64,000 bases of DNA, taken from Jeotgalibaca sp052266715. Its GTDB lineage: Bacteria; Bacillota; Bacilli; Lactobacillales; Aerococcaceae. How positions within the stretch are numbered: position 1 is the first letter of the stretch; the number at the start of each line of letters is the position of its first letter. The notes under the pieces were generated by a model that saw only the letters and a program-made list of their open reading frames with translations, was not told the DNA's origin and made no database searches. Below are positions 51,482-61,700 of the stretch, piece after piece. A program made the position numbers and the translations under genes. The stretch lies in the NCBI GenBank assembly GCA_052266715.1, contig JBQPRB010000002.1; one strand, given 5' to 3'.

Positions 51482-52738
51482 ATGGAGAAGAAAAAGCTTG
51501 GCTTAGTTCCCAAATTGATTATTGGTATTATATCAGGTGTTGTATTGGGGTCCTTCGTATCCGAATCCATCATGAGTATTTTTGTAACGTTTAGTTCTTT
51601 TGTGTCAGCGTATATTTCATTTATTATTCCACTTATGATTGTAGCCTTTGTAACAGCTGGAATTGGGGAACTAAAATCTGGAGCAGGGAAATTACTGGGA
51701 TTAACGTTAAGTTTAGCTTATGGTTTTACGTTGATTTCTGGAACATTTTCTTACACCGTATCACGCTTAATTTTCCCTACTTTCATTAATGAGGCCGCAA
51801 CTGCAGCTATAATGAATGGGAATACGGAAACAGTGGCACCGTTATTTACGATTCCACTGGAACCATTGTTTGATGTGACATCAGCGTTGGTATTTGCATT
51901 TATGATGGGGTTAGGAATTTCTGCTTTACGTGGAAATGAGAAAACAAGTAAAATTGGCGATACGATGGGAGACTTTTTCAATGGTTTCCAATACATCATT
52001 CAAATGGCTCTAGAGAAAACGATAATCCCCTTATTACCTTATTACATTGCTGCAACATTTACGTTGATGAGTTATACGGGTGAAGTATGGCGAGTATTGA
52101 GTATCTTCTGGCGCGTCTATTTAATCATTTTCGCAATGCATTTCTTGATCTTGATTTTCCAATTTGGTGTAGCTGGTGCGGTAACAAAAACCAATCCATT
52201 TCCATATTTGAAAAATCAAATTCCGGGATGGTTGACTGCTGCGGGGACACAATCCTCTGCGACAACGATTCCGATTAACGTTAAAGTTGCTGAAAAGAAT
52301 GGCGTTTCAAAGAGTATACGTGAATTTGTAGTACCATTAGGTGCAACGATCCATTTATCGGGCAGTATGGTTTCCCTGACGGCTTTCTCCGTCGCTATTC
52401 TTATGATGAATAACATGGAAATGGGCTTTGCAACGTTTGCGCCATTCATCATGATACTAGGTATCAGCATGGTTGCAGCTCCAGGAGCTCCGGGTGGGGC
52501 AGTTATGAGTGCTCTCCCATTCCTACCACTTATTGGTATTGCTTCAAATGGACCATTGGCGAGTTTGATGATTGCTTTGTACCTAACACAAGACAGCTTT
52601 GGAACAGCATGTAATGTTTCCGGTGATAATGCAATTGCCTTGATTGTTGATAAAATCAAAGGACGCTTTGGTATTGCAGAGGAAGAAGAATCAGAAGTTT
52701 TTGTGGAACAACCAATAGTGGCTCAAAACGAAGCCTAA
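51482..52738 (+). CDS. Dicarboxylate/amino acid:cation symporter (DAACS family)
   Basis: Sodium- or proton-driven uptake of a C4-dicarboxylate or acidic/neutral amino acid. 418 residues, about eight helices plus two re-entrant loops. Family features: AAGTQSSATTIPINVKVAEKNGVSKSIREF (first re-entrant loop SSAT), VVPLGATIHLSGSM and AAPGAPGGAVMSALPFL, with TACNVSGDNAIALIVDK near the end. The acidic-substrate Arg of GltP (helix 8) is not obvious, and GATINMDG is replaced by GATIHLSG, so the substrate may differ from glutamate. Start ATG with GGAGGATG. Confidence 0.87.
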   Translation: MEKKKLGLVPKLIIGIISGVVLGSFVSESIMSIFVTFSSFVSAYISFIIPLMIVAFVTAGIGELKSGAGKLLGLTLSLAYGFTLISGTFSYTVSRLIFPTFINEAATAAIMNGNTETVAPLFTIPLEPLFDVTSALVFAFMMGLGISALRGNEKTSKIGDTMGDFFNGFQYIIQMALEKTIIPLLPYYIAATFTLMSYTGEVWRVLSIFWRVYLIIFAMHFLILIFQFGVAGAVTKTNPFPYLKNQIPGWLTAAGTQSSATTIPINVKVAEKNGVSKSIREFVVPLGATIHLSGSMVSLTAFSVAILMMNNMEMGFATFAPFIMILGISMVAAPGAPGGAVMSALPFLPLIGIASNGPLASLMIALYLTQDSFGTACNVSGDNAIALIVDKIKGRFGIAEEEESEVFVEQPIVAQNEA

Positions 52739-52740
52739 AT

Positions 52741-52787
52741 CAAAAACACCTTTCAACTTGGTTTGAAAGGTGTTTTTGATTTTTTTG
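52741..52787 (+). terminator. Terminator of the symporter gene
   Basis: A 16-bp stem CAAAAACACCTTTCAA / TTGAAAGGTGTTTTTG with a 6-base loop and seven T behind. Confidence 0.92.
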
Positions 52788-52806
52788 GCTGAGTATCGAA
52801 GAAAAG

Positions 52807-53002
52807 GTGCGGCGTTCCGGCAGTCCATATAATCCTGAACGCCGCATTTTTCTAAAAAGTGCGGCGTTTAGAATTATTTTATTCTCACAGAGCCGCATTT
52901 AATAGAAAAATGCGGCTTTCCGCAACCATCTATATCCTGAACGCCGCACTTAGTAGCTCAAGTGCGGCGTTCGTACGTTTTAACCACGCTAATCGCCGCA
53001 CT
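52807..53002. repeat. Array of four palindromic units, AGTGCGGCGTTC / GAACGCCGCACT arms
   Basis: The gene-free stretch after the symporter. Unit 1 52807-52846, unit 2 52857-52900, unit 3 52908-52951, unit 4 52960-53002; starts are about 51 bases apart. Each has inverted arms related to (A)GTGCGGCGTTC and GAACGCCGCA(CT) around 18-22 AT-richer bases; units 1 and 3 also share an interior ending in ATCCT. Neighbouring arms form further hairpins, the best being 52939-52951 with 52960-52972 (13 bp, perfect). No open frame, no identical direct repeat as in CRISPR. The G+C of the arms is far above the surroundings. 53003-53130 shows nothing recognisable. Confidence 0.75.
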
Positions 53003-53135
53003 AACTAGGTGGTGGTTATTGCAGCGGATTTTCTGTTGGACTATTGCTTGAGACTTACTGGAAAAATGATGAGCTTTGCTGTGAGAAGCGTATTAAATAT
53101 TCATCCTTTGGTCTTACAATTAGGACATGAAGGAA

Positions 53136-53144
53136 TGGTATAAT
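53136..53144 (+). promoter_or_regulatory. Extended -10 promoter of the 526-aa membrane protein
   Basis: TGG-TATAAT, 31 bases before the start codon. No clear -35. Its position within the longer open frame supports the shorter start. Confidence 0.5.
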
Positions 53145-53174
53145 AAATTCAGAAAGACTGGAGGAGGTTTTATT

Positions 53175-54755
53175 ATGATTAAAGGATGGAAGAATCTGGC
53201 AATCTCTTATGGTTTGCCCTTGATTATTCTCATGGTTTATTGGTATTTTTCCTTGACACCATTAACGTTTCAATCTTTAGAATTTTGGTTTAATTTTCTA
53301 CTTTACTTCGTGGCTAGTGCTGGGTTGTCGTATTTACTTGATGCGCGAAAAGATGCAAAATTACTAAAGGTTAATGGCACCATCATAGGTTTTGGAATCC
53401 TGGCGTTGATTATTGGATTGATTATCGGTTTGCCAATTTTTCGTTCAAGAAGTTACGCCGACCTTATTACACATCAAGAGGGAGATTTCGCTGAAGATGT
53501 GGTAGTAACGAATCCAAGTGAGATTCCAACCATAGACCGCGATATGGCGGAACGTTTGGGAAGTCGTAAAATCGGGGAAGTATTGGATTTGGTTTCGCAA
53601 TTCAATGTCTCTGATGAATTTACCCAAATTGTTTACAATGGAGATTCCGTTCGTGTTTCCCCTCTTGAATATGTAAATGTGTGGCGCTGGTTTAGTAACC
53701 GTAGTGAAGGGATTCCTCATTATGTCATGGTAGATATGGTTACGGGTGAAGCTGATTTAATTAATCCCGACGAAAATATTCGTTACTCTCATTCAGGCTT
53801 TTTGAATGATGACATTACGCGTCATATTTTCTTGCAACATCCCACAACCTTGTTCGAACATCCCGTTTTTGAAATTGACGAAGAAGGGCATCCATTCTAT
53901 GTTGCTCCGATCGTTAAACGTCAATTCAGTTTCTTGGGGCCAAAAGATGTTGTTGGAGCCTTTATCGTGGATGCTGTTACTGGTGAAATCACACGCTATA
54001 AATTGGAAGATATCCCAGGATGGGCAGATCGGATTTTCCCAGCGGATATGATAATGGATCAGATTAACTACAATGGCCAGTATCAAAGTGGTTTCTGGAA
54101 TAGTATGATCACAAAACGAGGTGTCATTCAAAATGCTGAAGGCTACAACTATATTGTAATCGAAGATGATTTGTACCTTTATACCGGACTGACTTCGGTT
54201 GCATCTGATGAATCTAATATTGGATTTGTATTAGTCAACTCCCGAACAAAAGAATCAAATCGTTACAACATCAGTACTGCGACTGAATGGAGTGCGATGG
54301 ATAGTGCGGAAGGTTCTGTCCAGGAAAAGGATTATACAAGTACATTCCCATTACTCTTTAATATGAACGGAAAACCTGTCTATCAACTATCCTTGAAGGA
54401 TTCTGCCGGCTTGATTAAATTATATGCTTTCGTGGATGCATTAAATTATCAACGTGTAGGGATTGGCAACTCCTTGCAACTAGCATGGCAAGCTTATAAC
54501 GGAGGAGAAGTCATTATTACAGATGAGGATCCGATCTTGGAAGGCGAAATAGCCACCGTCGATGGCACTGTTAACTTAATTCAGGCAGTGGTTGTAAAGG
54601 GTGAAACTGTTTATTACCTAACACTGGAAGGAAATGACGCAGATATTTACACTGTCCCGGTCAGCCTGAACAAAGCTTTGCCGTTTTTACAAGCCGGAGA
54701 TAAAATTAATCTGGAATTACAACAAGAAGCCGTTATCAGCATCACAATCGAATAA
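53175..54755 (+). CDS. Uncharacterised membrane protein with large extracytoplasmic domain
   Basis: Not recognised by function. 526 residues. Start ATG 53175 with GGAGGAGG; the frame continues upstream over the promoter. Three hydrophobic segments (about 9-25, 32-52, 68-88) are followed by about 430 residues likely outside the cell. Within these, phrases such as VMVDMVTGEADLI and GAFIVDAVTGEITRYKLEDIPGWADRIFP look like PepSY-type strands (V-D-x-x-TGE), and the C-terminal about 70 residues form a separate beta-rich unit (EGEIATVDGTVNLIQ). No enzyme motif, no cysteines. Monocistronic with its own promoter and terminator. Confidence 0.72.
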   Translation: MIKGWKNLAISYGLPLIILMVYWYFSLTPLTFQSLEFWFNFLLYFVASAGLSYLLDARKDAKLLKVNGTIIGFGILALIIGLIIGLPIFRSRSYADLITHQEGDFAEDVVVTNPSEIPTIDRDMAERLGSRKIGEVLDLVSQFNVSDEFTQIVYNGDSVRVSPLEYVNVWRWFSNRSEGIPHYVMVDMVTGEADLINPDENIRYSHSGFLNDDITRHIFLQHPTTLFEHPVFEIDEEGHPFYVAPIVKRQFSFLGPKDVVGAFIVDAVTGEITRYKLEDIPGWADRIFPADMIMDQINYNGQYQSGFWNSMITKRGVIQNAEGYNYIVIEDDLYLYTGLTSVASDESNIGFVLVNSRTKESNRYNISTATEWSAMDSAEGSVQEKDYTSTFPLLFNMNGKPVYQLSLKDSAGLIKLYAFVDALNYQRVGIGNSLQLAWQAYNGGEVIITDEDPILEGEIATVDGTVNLIQAVVVKGETVYYLTLEGNDADIYTVPVSLNKALPFLQAGDKINLELQQEAVISITIE

Positions 54756-54761
54756 AGATAG

Positions 54762-54805
54762 AGCAGCATGAAACCAACTAGTTTGGTTTCAGCTGCTTAT
54801 TTTTA
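54762..54805 (+). terminator. Terminator after the 526-aa membrane protein
   Basis: AGCAGC / GCTGCT outer stem and GAAACCAA / TTGGTTTC inner stem, followed by TATTTTTATTT. Confidence 0.85.
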
Positions 54806-54901
54806 TTTACCTTTTTCATTTCATCTTTAAACAGAATGGACTATACTAATCGCAGAAAGAGTTATTTTAGTGAGGTATCTAAAAAAATAGGGGCGATTAG
54901 A

Positions 54902-57427
54902 ATGGAACCTAAAATGGTGTCGTACTGGAGTATTCCCTTGCCAGAGGCTTTGGAAGCAGTGCAATCTGGCATGGAAGGCTTAAGTTCAACAGAAGCTGCT
55001 AAAAGGTTAAACATTTATGGAGAAAATGCGCTGAAAACAAAAGAAAAATATTCAACTTTTCGTGCTTTCTTGAATCAGTTCAAAAACCCAATCATTTTGA
55101 TTCTCCTCTTCGCGACCATAGTTTCAGGGTTAACGGGTGATTGGTTTGATGCCCAAATCATTCTGTTAATTGTCTTAATCAGTGCTATTTTGAGTTTTTA
55201 TCAAGAGTATAGCGCCAATCAAGCCATAGAAAAGCTGAAATCCAATGTACAGGTGAAATGTTCAGTAAAAAGAGATGGTTCCTTTGTTGATATAGCTTCG
55301 CAGTACATTGTTCCGGGTGATATTATTCAACTTTCTACTGGTAGTTTAATTCCGGCTGATGGACTTATTTTGGTTAGCGATGATTTATTTGTAAATCAAT
55401 CCGTTCTAACTGGAGAATCGATGGCTTCTGAAAAACACGCGAATCTTGTAGAAAGGGATAGCTCCCTAGAAGAAAGATCAAATTGTGTATTTATGGGAAC
55501 AAGTGTCTTCATTGGGACAGGTTTGATGGTGGTCATGGAGTCTGGATCGCGCACCGAATATGGCAATATTGCCGAACAATTAACAGCGCTCATGCCGGAA
55601 ACTGAATTCGAACGAGGGGTGCGCCATTTTGGTTACCTCTTAAGTCAAATTATGTTGATTTTAACTTTAGTAGTATTTGCCATTAATGTTTTATTAAGTA
55701 AACCAGCAATAGATGCTTTGCTTTTCTCGGTAGCATTGGCAGTTGGCATTACCCCACAATTATTGCCTGCTATAACGAGTATTACGTTATCATCTGGTGC
55801 GAGAGTGATGGCAAAAAATGGCGTTATTATCCGCCGTCTTAATTCAATCGAAAATTTTGGAAGTATGGATACATTATGTACGGATAAAACCGGAACATTG
55901 ACAGAAGGTGATCTCCAATTATCAGGTGCTGTTGATTGGAAGGGGGAAGAGTCTGAAGAGGTTTTCCGGCTCGCTTACTTAAATGCCACTTTGCAAAAAG
56001 GGATGAAGAACAATTTAGACGAAATTATTCATAATTCTCGCAAAATCAATATCGAAAATGTGGAAAAACTAGATGAAATTAGTTTTGACTTCACCCGTCG
56101 TCGGGTGAGTGTTTTATACCGGGAAGACGGCATTTCCAGTTTAGTGACCAAGGGAGCGTTCAGCAGTGTCTTAGAAGTCTGTAAGTATGTTACCGTTGAG
56201 GGCAAGATACAGGTAAAAGATGCTGTTTTGACTGCTGCCATTGAAAAACGTTATAAAGACTGGAGCGATCAAGGTATCAGAGTGCTTGGATTAGCTTATA
56301 AGGCGGGTAGTTTCCCAGCCTCACTTTCTGTTTCGGATGAAAGAGACATGATATTCACGGGTTTTCTTCTCTTTTATGATCCACCAAAAGTTGATTCAGC
56401 AACTACACTCGCAGAATTAAAGCGTAAAGGCGTTGGAGTAAGGATTATTACGGGAGATAATAAATTCATCGCGTTGCATACCGCTGAAACCGTGGGACTC
56501 AAAGTAACAGGTATTATTACTGGAAAAGAATTAGCCGTCATGAGTGATGAAGTTTTATGGAAAAAAATTGAGGAAACGACAGTTTTTGCAGAAGTCGATC
56601 CAAATCAAAAGGAACGGATTATTATAGCATTGAAGAAAAAAGGCCATGTGGTGGGTTATATGGGCGATGGTATTAATGATGTAACAGCACTTCATGCAGC
56701 TGATGTCAGCATAACAGTTGATAATGCTGTGGATGTGGCGAAAGAGTTAGCGGATATTGTATTGATGCAAAAAAGTTTGGCGGTCTTGAGTCGAGGGATT
56801 GAAGAAGGGCGGACGACTTTTAGTAATACGCTGAAGTATATATGGGTAACGACGAGTGCCAATTTTGGAAATATGTTCAGTGTCGCTGGTATTTCCATGA
56901 TTTTGCCTTTCTTTCCACTTTTGACTAAACAAATTTTATTACTGAATTTTATGACGGATTTTCCCGCTCTGGCGTTATCCAGTGATAACGTTGATAATGA
57001 CGTACTTAAATCACCACAAAAATGGGACATGCGTTTTATCAGGAATTTCATGCTGACGTTCGGGCTACTAAGTTCAGTTTTTGATTATGTTACAACTTTC
57101 CTCCTTTTCACTATTTTTCGAGAATCCCAAGGTCAATTCCAAAGTGGATGGTTTGTCTTTTCAATATTTACCGAACTTGTAACCTTGATGGTAATGCGAA
57201 CCAAAAAACCTTTCTATTTGAGCAAACCTGGTAAGATGCTGGCATTTTTTTCGGTGTTTCTTGGTATATTTACGCTAATACTTCTTTATACACCTCTCGC
57301 AAAGGTCTTCAGCCTTCAACCTATCCCATTGTCAATACTACTCATGTTGGGCGGACTCTTAATCCTCTATGTTTTTTCCATGGAAATTATAAAAAAAATT
57401 TTTTATCAACACGCTCAGAAAATGTGA
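54902..57427 (+). CDS. Magnesium-type P-type ATPase (MgtA/MgtB-like, P3B)
   Basis: ATP-driven cation import, most likely Mg2+. 841 residues from ATG 54902 (weak GGGG eight bases upstream) or 863 from ATG 54836, which has no ribosome-binding site. Motifs: N-terminal cation-ATPase domain, actuator LTGES, phosphorylation site LCTDKTGTLTEG (Asp at about 327), RIITGDNKFIALHTAE, GYMGDGINDVTALHAADVSITVDNAVDVAKELADIVL. The helix-4 motif reads VGITPQLLPAI, where MgtA has TPEMLP. Ten helices. An MgtC-like gene is also in the window but far away. Confidence 0.88.
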   Translation: MEPKMVSYWSIPLPEALEAVQSGMEGLSSTEAAKRLNIYGENALKTKEKYSTFRAFLNQFKNPIILILLFATIVSGLTGDWFDAQIILLIVLISAILSFYQEYSANQAIEKLKSNVQVKCSVKRDGSFVDIASQYIVPGDIIQLSTGSLIPADGLILVSDDLFVNQSVLTGESMASEKHANLVERDSSLEERSNCVFMGTSVFIGTGLMVVMESGSRTEYGNIAEQLTALMPETEFERGVRHFGYLLSQIMLILTLVVFAINVLLSKPAIDALLFSVALAVGITPQLLPAITSITLSSGARVMAKNGVIIRRLNSIENFGSMDTLCTDKTGTLTEGDLQLSGAVDWKGEESEEVFRLAYLNATLQKGMKNNLDEIIHNSRKINIENVEKLDEISFDFTRRRVSVLYREDGISSLVTKGAFSSVLEVCKYVTVEGKIQVKDAVLTAAIEKRYKDWSDQGIRVLGLAYKAGSFPASLSVSDERDMIFTGFLLFYDPPKVDSATTLAELKRKGVGVRIITGDNKFIALHTAETVGLKVTGIITGKELAVMSDEVLWKKIEETTVFAEVDPNQKERIIIALKKKGHVVGYMGDGINDVTALHAADVSITVDNAVDVAKELADIVLMQKSLAVLSRGIEEGRTTFSNTLKYIWVTTSANFGNMFSVAGISMILPFFPLLTKQILLLNFMTDFPALALSSDNVDNDVLKSPQKWDMRFIRNFMLTFGLLSSVFDYVTTFLLFTIFRESQGQFQSGWFVFSIFTELVTLMVMRTKKPFYLSKPGKMLAFFSVFLGIFTLILLYTPLAKVFSLQPIPLSILLMLGGLLILYVFSMEIIKKIFYQHAQKM

Positions 57428-57500
57428 AACAAATTATTTCGAATTTGAAATATATTCATTTATCTGATAAAATAAGGATACAAAGAAAAGAGGTGGTAGT

Positions 57501-58115
57501 ATGATCGATAAAATTGAAGAGATAATAAACCGTCATTCGAGTGAGCCGCTCGGGAAAAAACGTAAGTTTTCCGTCATGCTACCCCTGATCCAGCGTGACG
57601 GCGAGTGGCATATTTTGTATGAAGTAAGGAGCAAAAAGATTTCTCAACCAGGGGAAACGTCATTTCCAGGTGGTGCAGTAGAAGAAGGAGAAAATTTCCA
57701 GGAAGCAGCTATTCGCGAAACCATGGAAGAACTGAATGTGACACGGGAATGCATACATGTTATGGGCGAAATTGACTATATTGTTAATGAGTATGCGGTC
57801 ATTCATTGTTTCGTGAGTAAATTAGATTTAGATTTTGAAGAAATTAATTTCAATGAAGAAGTTGCCTCGCTCTTTACGGTTCCAGTCCGGTACTTAATTG
57901 ATCATCGTCCGACTTACTACGCTACCAAACTCTTGATGGAGCATCCAGAGGATTTCCCATATCACTTGATTCCTAATGGAAGGGACTATCGATTTAAAGC
58001 TGGGGAGCATCTAATCCCGTTTTACCAATTGAACGGTCATTCTCTTTGGGGCTATACTGCCAACATGACGGATCATTTTATTGAACTCATTACTGCTCCA
58101 GATGGGTTATTATGA
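57501..58115 (+). CDS. Nudix hydrolase, CoA pyrophosphatase type
   Basis: Probably cleaves CoA or oxidised CoA to phosphopantetheine and 3',5'-ADP. 204 residues. The Nudix box GGAVEEGENFQEAAIRETMEEL is complete, and it is preceded by VRSKKISQPGETSFPGG, the CoA-binding (UPF0035) motif in which LLTxR is replaced by LYEVR. Start ATG with AAAGAGGTGG. Single gene. Confidence 0.87.
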   Translation: MIDKIEEIINRHSSEPLGKKRKFSVMLPLIQRDGEWHILYEVRSKKISQPGETSFPGGAVEEGENFQEAAIRETMEELNVTRECIHVMGEIDYIVNEYAVIHCFVSKLDLDFEEINFNEEVASLFTVPVRYLIDHRPTYYATKLLMEHPEDFPYHLIPNGRDYRFKAGEHLIPFYQLNGHSLWGYTANMTDHFIELITAPDGLL

Positions 58116-58160
58116 TAATATCTTAATATAGATATTTATTAAAAACTGGGAGGAAAGAGA

Positions 58161-58685
58161 ATGTCTCAACAACCGACGCGTACATGTAATGAAACGCGGA
58201 CAGTCCGTTCAGAAATTGTAGTAAACCGACACTTAAATGATAAAGATACCTACTATGGTGGGGATATAATGGCACATTTTGATAGTGCCGGAGGAGGAAC
58301 GGTTTATAAATTTTTGCGAAAACCATCTTTTACTGCAACGGTAGATAATTTAACTTTTTTAAGTCCCGTCCACAAATCCGAGCAAATATATGTAGAGGCT
58401 TTTGTATCAGGGGCAGGTAAATCTTCGGTTGAGGTTTTTACAAAATTGGTTGCAACAGATTTAAAAACTTTTGAAAAACGTTTGGCAGCTTATTCTTTTT
58501 TAACTTATGTTATACAGGACCGCGACAATCCTGATTTTATCATGCCAAAGTTGGTGCCAGAATCGGATGAAGAAATCGCAATTTGTAGCGATTATGATAT
58601 GCGTCGTAAAATTAACCTTGAAAAAAGAGAACACAATAAAATGATTCAAGAAAGCATCTCATTAAATCCTATTTGGGAACAATGA
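58161..58685 (+). CDS. Acyl-CoA thioesterase (hotdog fold, YkhA/YciA type)
   Basis: Hydrolyses acyl-CoA to free acid and CoA. 174 residues: ETRTVRSEIVVNRHLNDKDTYYGGDIMAHFDSAGG (hotdog catalytic region with the conserved Asp), VDNLTFLSPVHKSEQI and VEVFTKLVATDL. A C-terminal extension (about 130-174) is charged. Start ATG with GGGAGGAAAG. Its length and layout fit Bacillus YkhA. Confidence 0.87.
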   Translation: MSQQPTRTCNETRTVRSEIVVNRHLNDKDTYYGGDIMAHFDSAGGGTVYKFLRKPSFTATVDNLTFLSPVHKSEQIYVEAFVSGAGKSSVEVFTKLVATDLKTFEKRLAAYSFLTYVIQDRDNPDFIMPKLVPESDEEIAICSDYDMRRKINLEKREHNKMIQESISLNPIWEQ

Positions 58686-58732
58686 AAAATGCGAACTTCA
58701 GGAGATAAATCCCTTGAAGTTCGCATTTTTTT
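58685..58732. terminator. Bidirectional terminator between thioesterase and pyc
   Basis: Stem AAAAATGCGAACTTCA / TGAAGTTCGCATTTTT with T run on the plus strand. Confidence 0.9.
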
Positions 58733-61700
58733 ATTTTGAATCAATTTCAATCAACAAATCGCCTGCATCGATTCGGTCACCGTCAACCACATAAATTTGG
58801 TCGACAACACCGTTGATGTTCGAACGAATAGTCGTCTCCATCTTCATCGCTTCTGTGACAACAACCGGATTTCCTTTAGAAACCCGATCGCCTTTTTTGA
58901 CCAGGACTTCCAGCACGGAACCTGGCATTGAAGCCCCGACATGTTCTTTGTTAGTTGGTTCAGCTTTTTTGCGAATGGCAGTAGTTGCAGTGATACTTGC
59001 ATCCTTCACTTCGATTTCACGACCTTGACCGTTCAATTCGAAATAAAGAACACGGACACCCTCAGAATCTGGCTCACCGATTTGGTTAAGTTTAATAATC
59101 AGTGTTTTACCTTTTTCAATAACCACTTCAATTTGTTCACCTGTCCGCATACCATGGAAGAAGCTAGGTGTATCCAATTTAGTAACATCACCAAACTGAT
59201 TGAAGTTTTCTGCGTAGCCTAAGAATATTTCTGGATACATCAAGTATCCTAATAAATCTTCTTCTGAAGAATCCCGCTTGATTTTATCAGACAATTCCAT
59301 TTTTAAAGCCTCAAAATCAATTGGATCTCTTAAGCTGCCGGGTCTAACTGTTAACGGTTCCTCACCCTTAAGAATAATTTTTTGGAGTTCTTCTGGAAAA
59401 CCACCAGTTGGCTGACCTAAATCACCCTTAAAGAAATTTACGACGGATTGTGGGTAATCGAAATCACGCCCGCGTTCATAGACGTCGTCCTCTGTTAATT
59501 TGTTTTGAACCATGAACAATGCCATGTCGCCAACTACCTTAGAAGAAGGGGTTACCTTAACGATGTCACCGAACATTTTGTTTACAGTGGCATACATGTC
59601 TTTAACAGTATCCCAACTTTCCTCAAGACCCACCGATTTTGCCTGTTGTTGGAGATTGGTATATTGACCACCCGGCATTTGGTGGTGGTAAACTTCTGTG
59701 GAAGTGGTATGAATACCCGTTTCAAAGTCCTCGTAATAAGCCCTGACATCTTCCCAATAGCGGTTGATTTTCTGAACATTTTCGATATTTAAATCAGGAG
59801 CATGCTCAGTTCCTTCTAAAGCGAAATACAGACTACTCATAGAAGGCTGACTTGTTGTTCCACTCATGGCACTTTGTGCAACGTCAACAATATCCACACC
59901 GGCCTTGATTGCCTCACTTAACGTAAAGATTCCATTTCCACTTGTATCATGTGTGTGAAGATGGATAGGAAGTGAAACAGTATCCTTCAATTCGCTGACC
60001 AAACGATAGGCAGCTTGGGGTTTTAACAATCCCGCCATATCTTTAATGGCAATGATATGAGCACCCATGTTCTCAAATTCTTTAGCCATTTGTTTATAAT
60101 AATCAATTGTATATTTCGCTTGTTTGGGGTCATTTAAATCACCGGTGTAACAAATGGCTGCTTCGGCAATTTTATTGACATCCCGAACATACTGAATACT
60201 TTTTTCGATTTGGTCTGTCCAGTTTAAGCTATCAAACAAGCGGAAGACATCAATTCCATTTTCAGCTGCACCTTCAATGAAACGTTGTAAGGCGTTGTCA
60301 GGATAGTTTTGATAACCAACAGCATTTGAACCACGAAAGAGCATCTGGAATAGCGTATTAGGCATTTTCTGGCGCAATTTACGCAGACGCTCCCACGGGT
60401 CTTCATTCAAGAAGCGATAAGCCACATCAAAAGTAGCTCCTCCCCATAATTCATTCGAAAATAGTTGTGGCATGCCTTCTTGTGTAGCTTCGGCAATGTT
60501 TAGCAAATCATGGGTACGGACACGTGTCGCCAATAAACTTTGGTGAGCATCCCGAAAAGTTGTATCTGTCAATAGCACGTTTTTTTGATCTTTAATCCAT
60601 TGACTGACTGCTTCAGGGCCTTGTTTATCCAACACCATTTTTGCTGTCACTAATTGCTTTTCTGGCAAATCTAAATGTTGCGGAAGACGCGGCTTCTCAT
60701 AAAATTTCTTCGTTCCTCGTGCAATCCCTGGGAACCCGTTTACAGTAATGTTGCCTAAGTAGGCAAGCATTTTATTCCCGCGGTTTAATGTTTCAGGGAA
60801 AACAAATAGTTCAGGCGTCTCATCGATGAAGGTCGTCTTAGCATCGCCCGAAATAAATTCCGGATGTTGAATGACATTCTTCAGAAATGGAATATTTGTT
60901 TTTACTCCCCGAATTCTAAATTCCGTTAATGATCGTGTCATTTTTTTAATGGCATGATCGAAATCAGGACCTTGAACGCAAATCTTTACTAGTAAAGAAT
61001 CAAAGAAAGGTGAAACAACAGTTCCCTGGAATCCATTTCCCGCATCCAGACGAATTCCAAACCCACCTGGCGAACGATAGGTATTGATTTTCCCCGTATC
61101 TGGGAAGAAATTATTCAAAGGATCTTCCGTGGTAATACGACATTGGATTGCCGCACCTATCAAAGGGATATCCGCTTGTTGAGGAATACCAATATCTTCA
61201 TGCAGTTTTTTCCCGCGCGCAATTTCGATTTGTGCTTGCACGATATCAACACCTGTGATCATTTCTGTAATCGTATGTTCAACTTGTACGCGCGGATTTA
61301 CTTCAATAAAGTAGAAGCGCTCACCTTCGACCAAGAACTCTACCGTTCCGGCGTTAACATAACCAACATGTTGCATCAAACGTAATGCTGCTTGACAGAT
61401 TTGCTCACGTAAATAATCAGGCATGTTAATGCAAGGGGCGACTTCGACAACTTTTTGGTGGCGCCTTTGAACTGAACAATCCCGTTCATATAGATGAACG
61501 CAATTGCCATGTTCATCACCCAAAATTTGGACTTCAATATGTTTAGGATTTTGAATGTAGCGTTCCACATAAAGTTCATCATTTCCAAACGCTGACAAGG
61601 CTTCGCTCCGAGCTCTCTTAAATCCTTCAACAGCTTCTTCCACATTCCGCGCCACTCGCATGCCGCGGCCACCACCACCTAAAGCAGCCTTCATGATAAT

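Noticed and set aside
52807..53002. CRISPR array
   Set aside because: Spacing looks regular, but the repeats differ from each other by many bases and are palindromic pairs of arms; there are no cas genes.
53793..54131. Open frame on the minus strand inside the 526-aa membrane protein
   Set aside because: No ribosome-binding site; the sense-strand gene is complete and accounts for the coding pattern.
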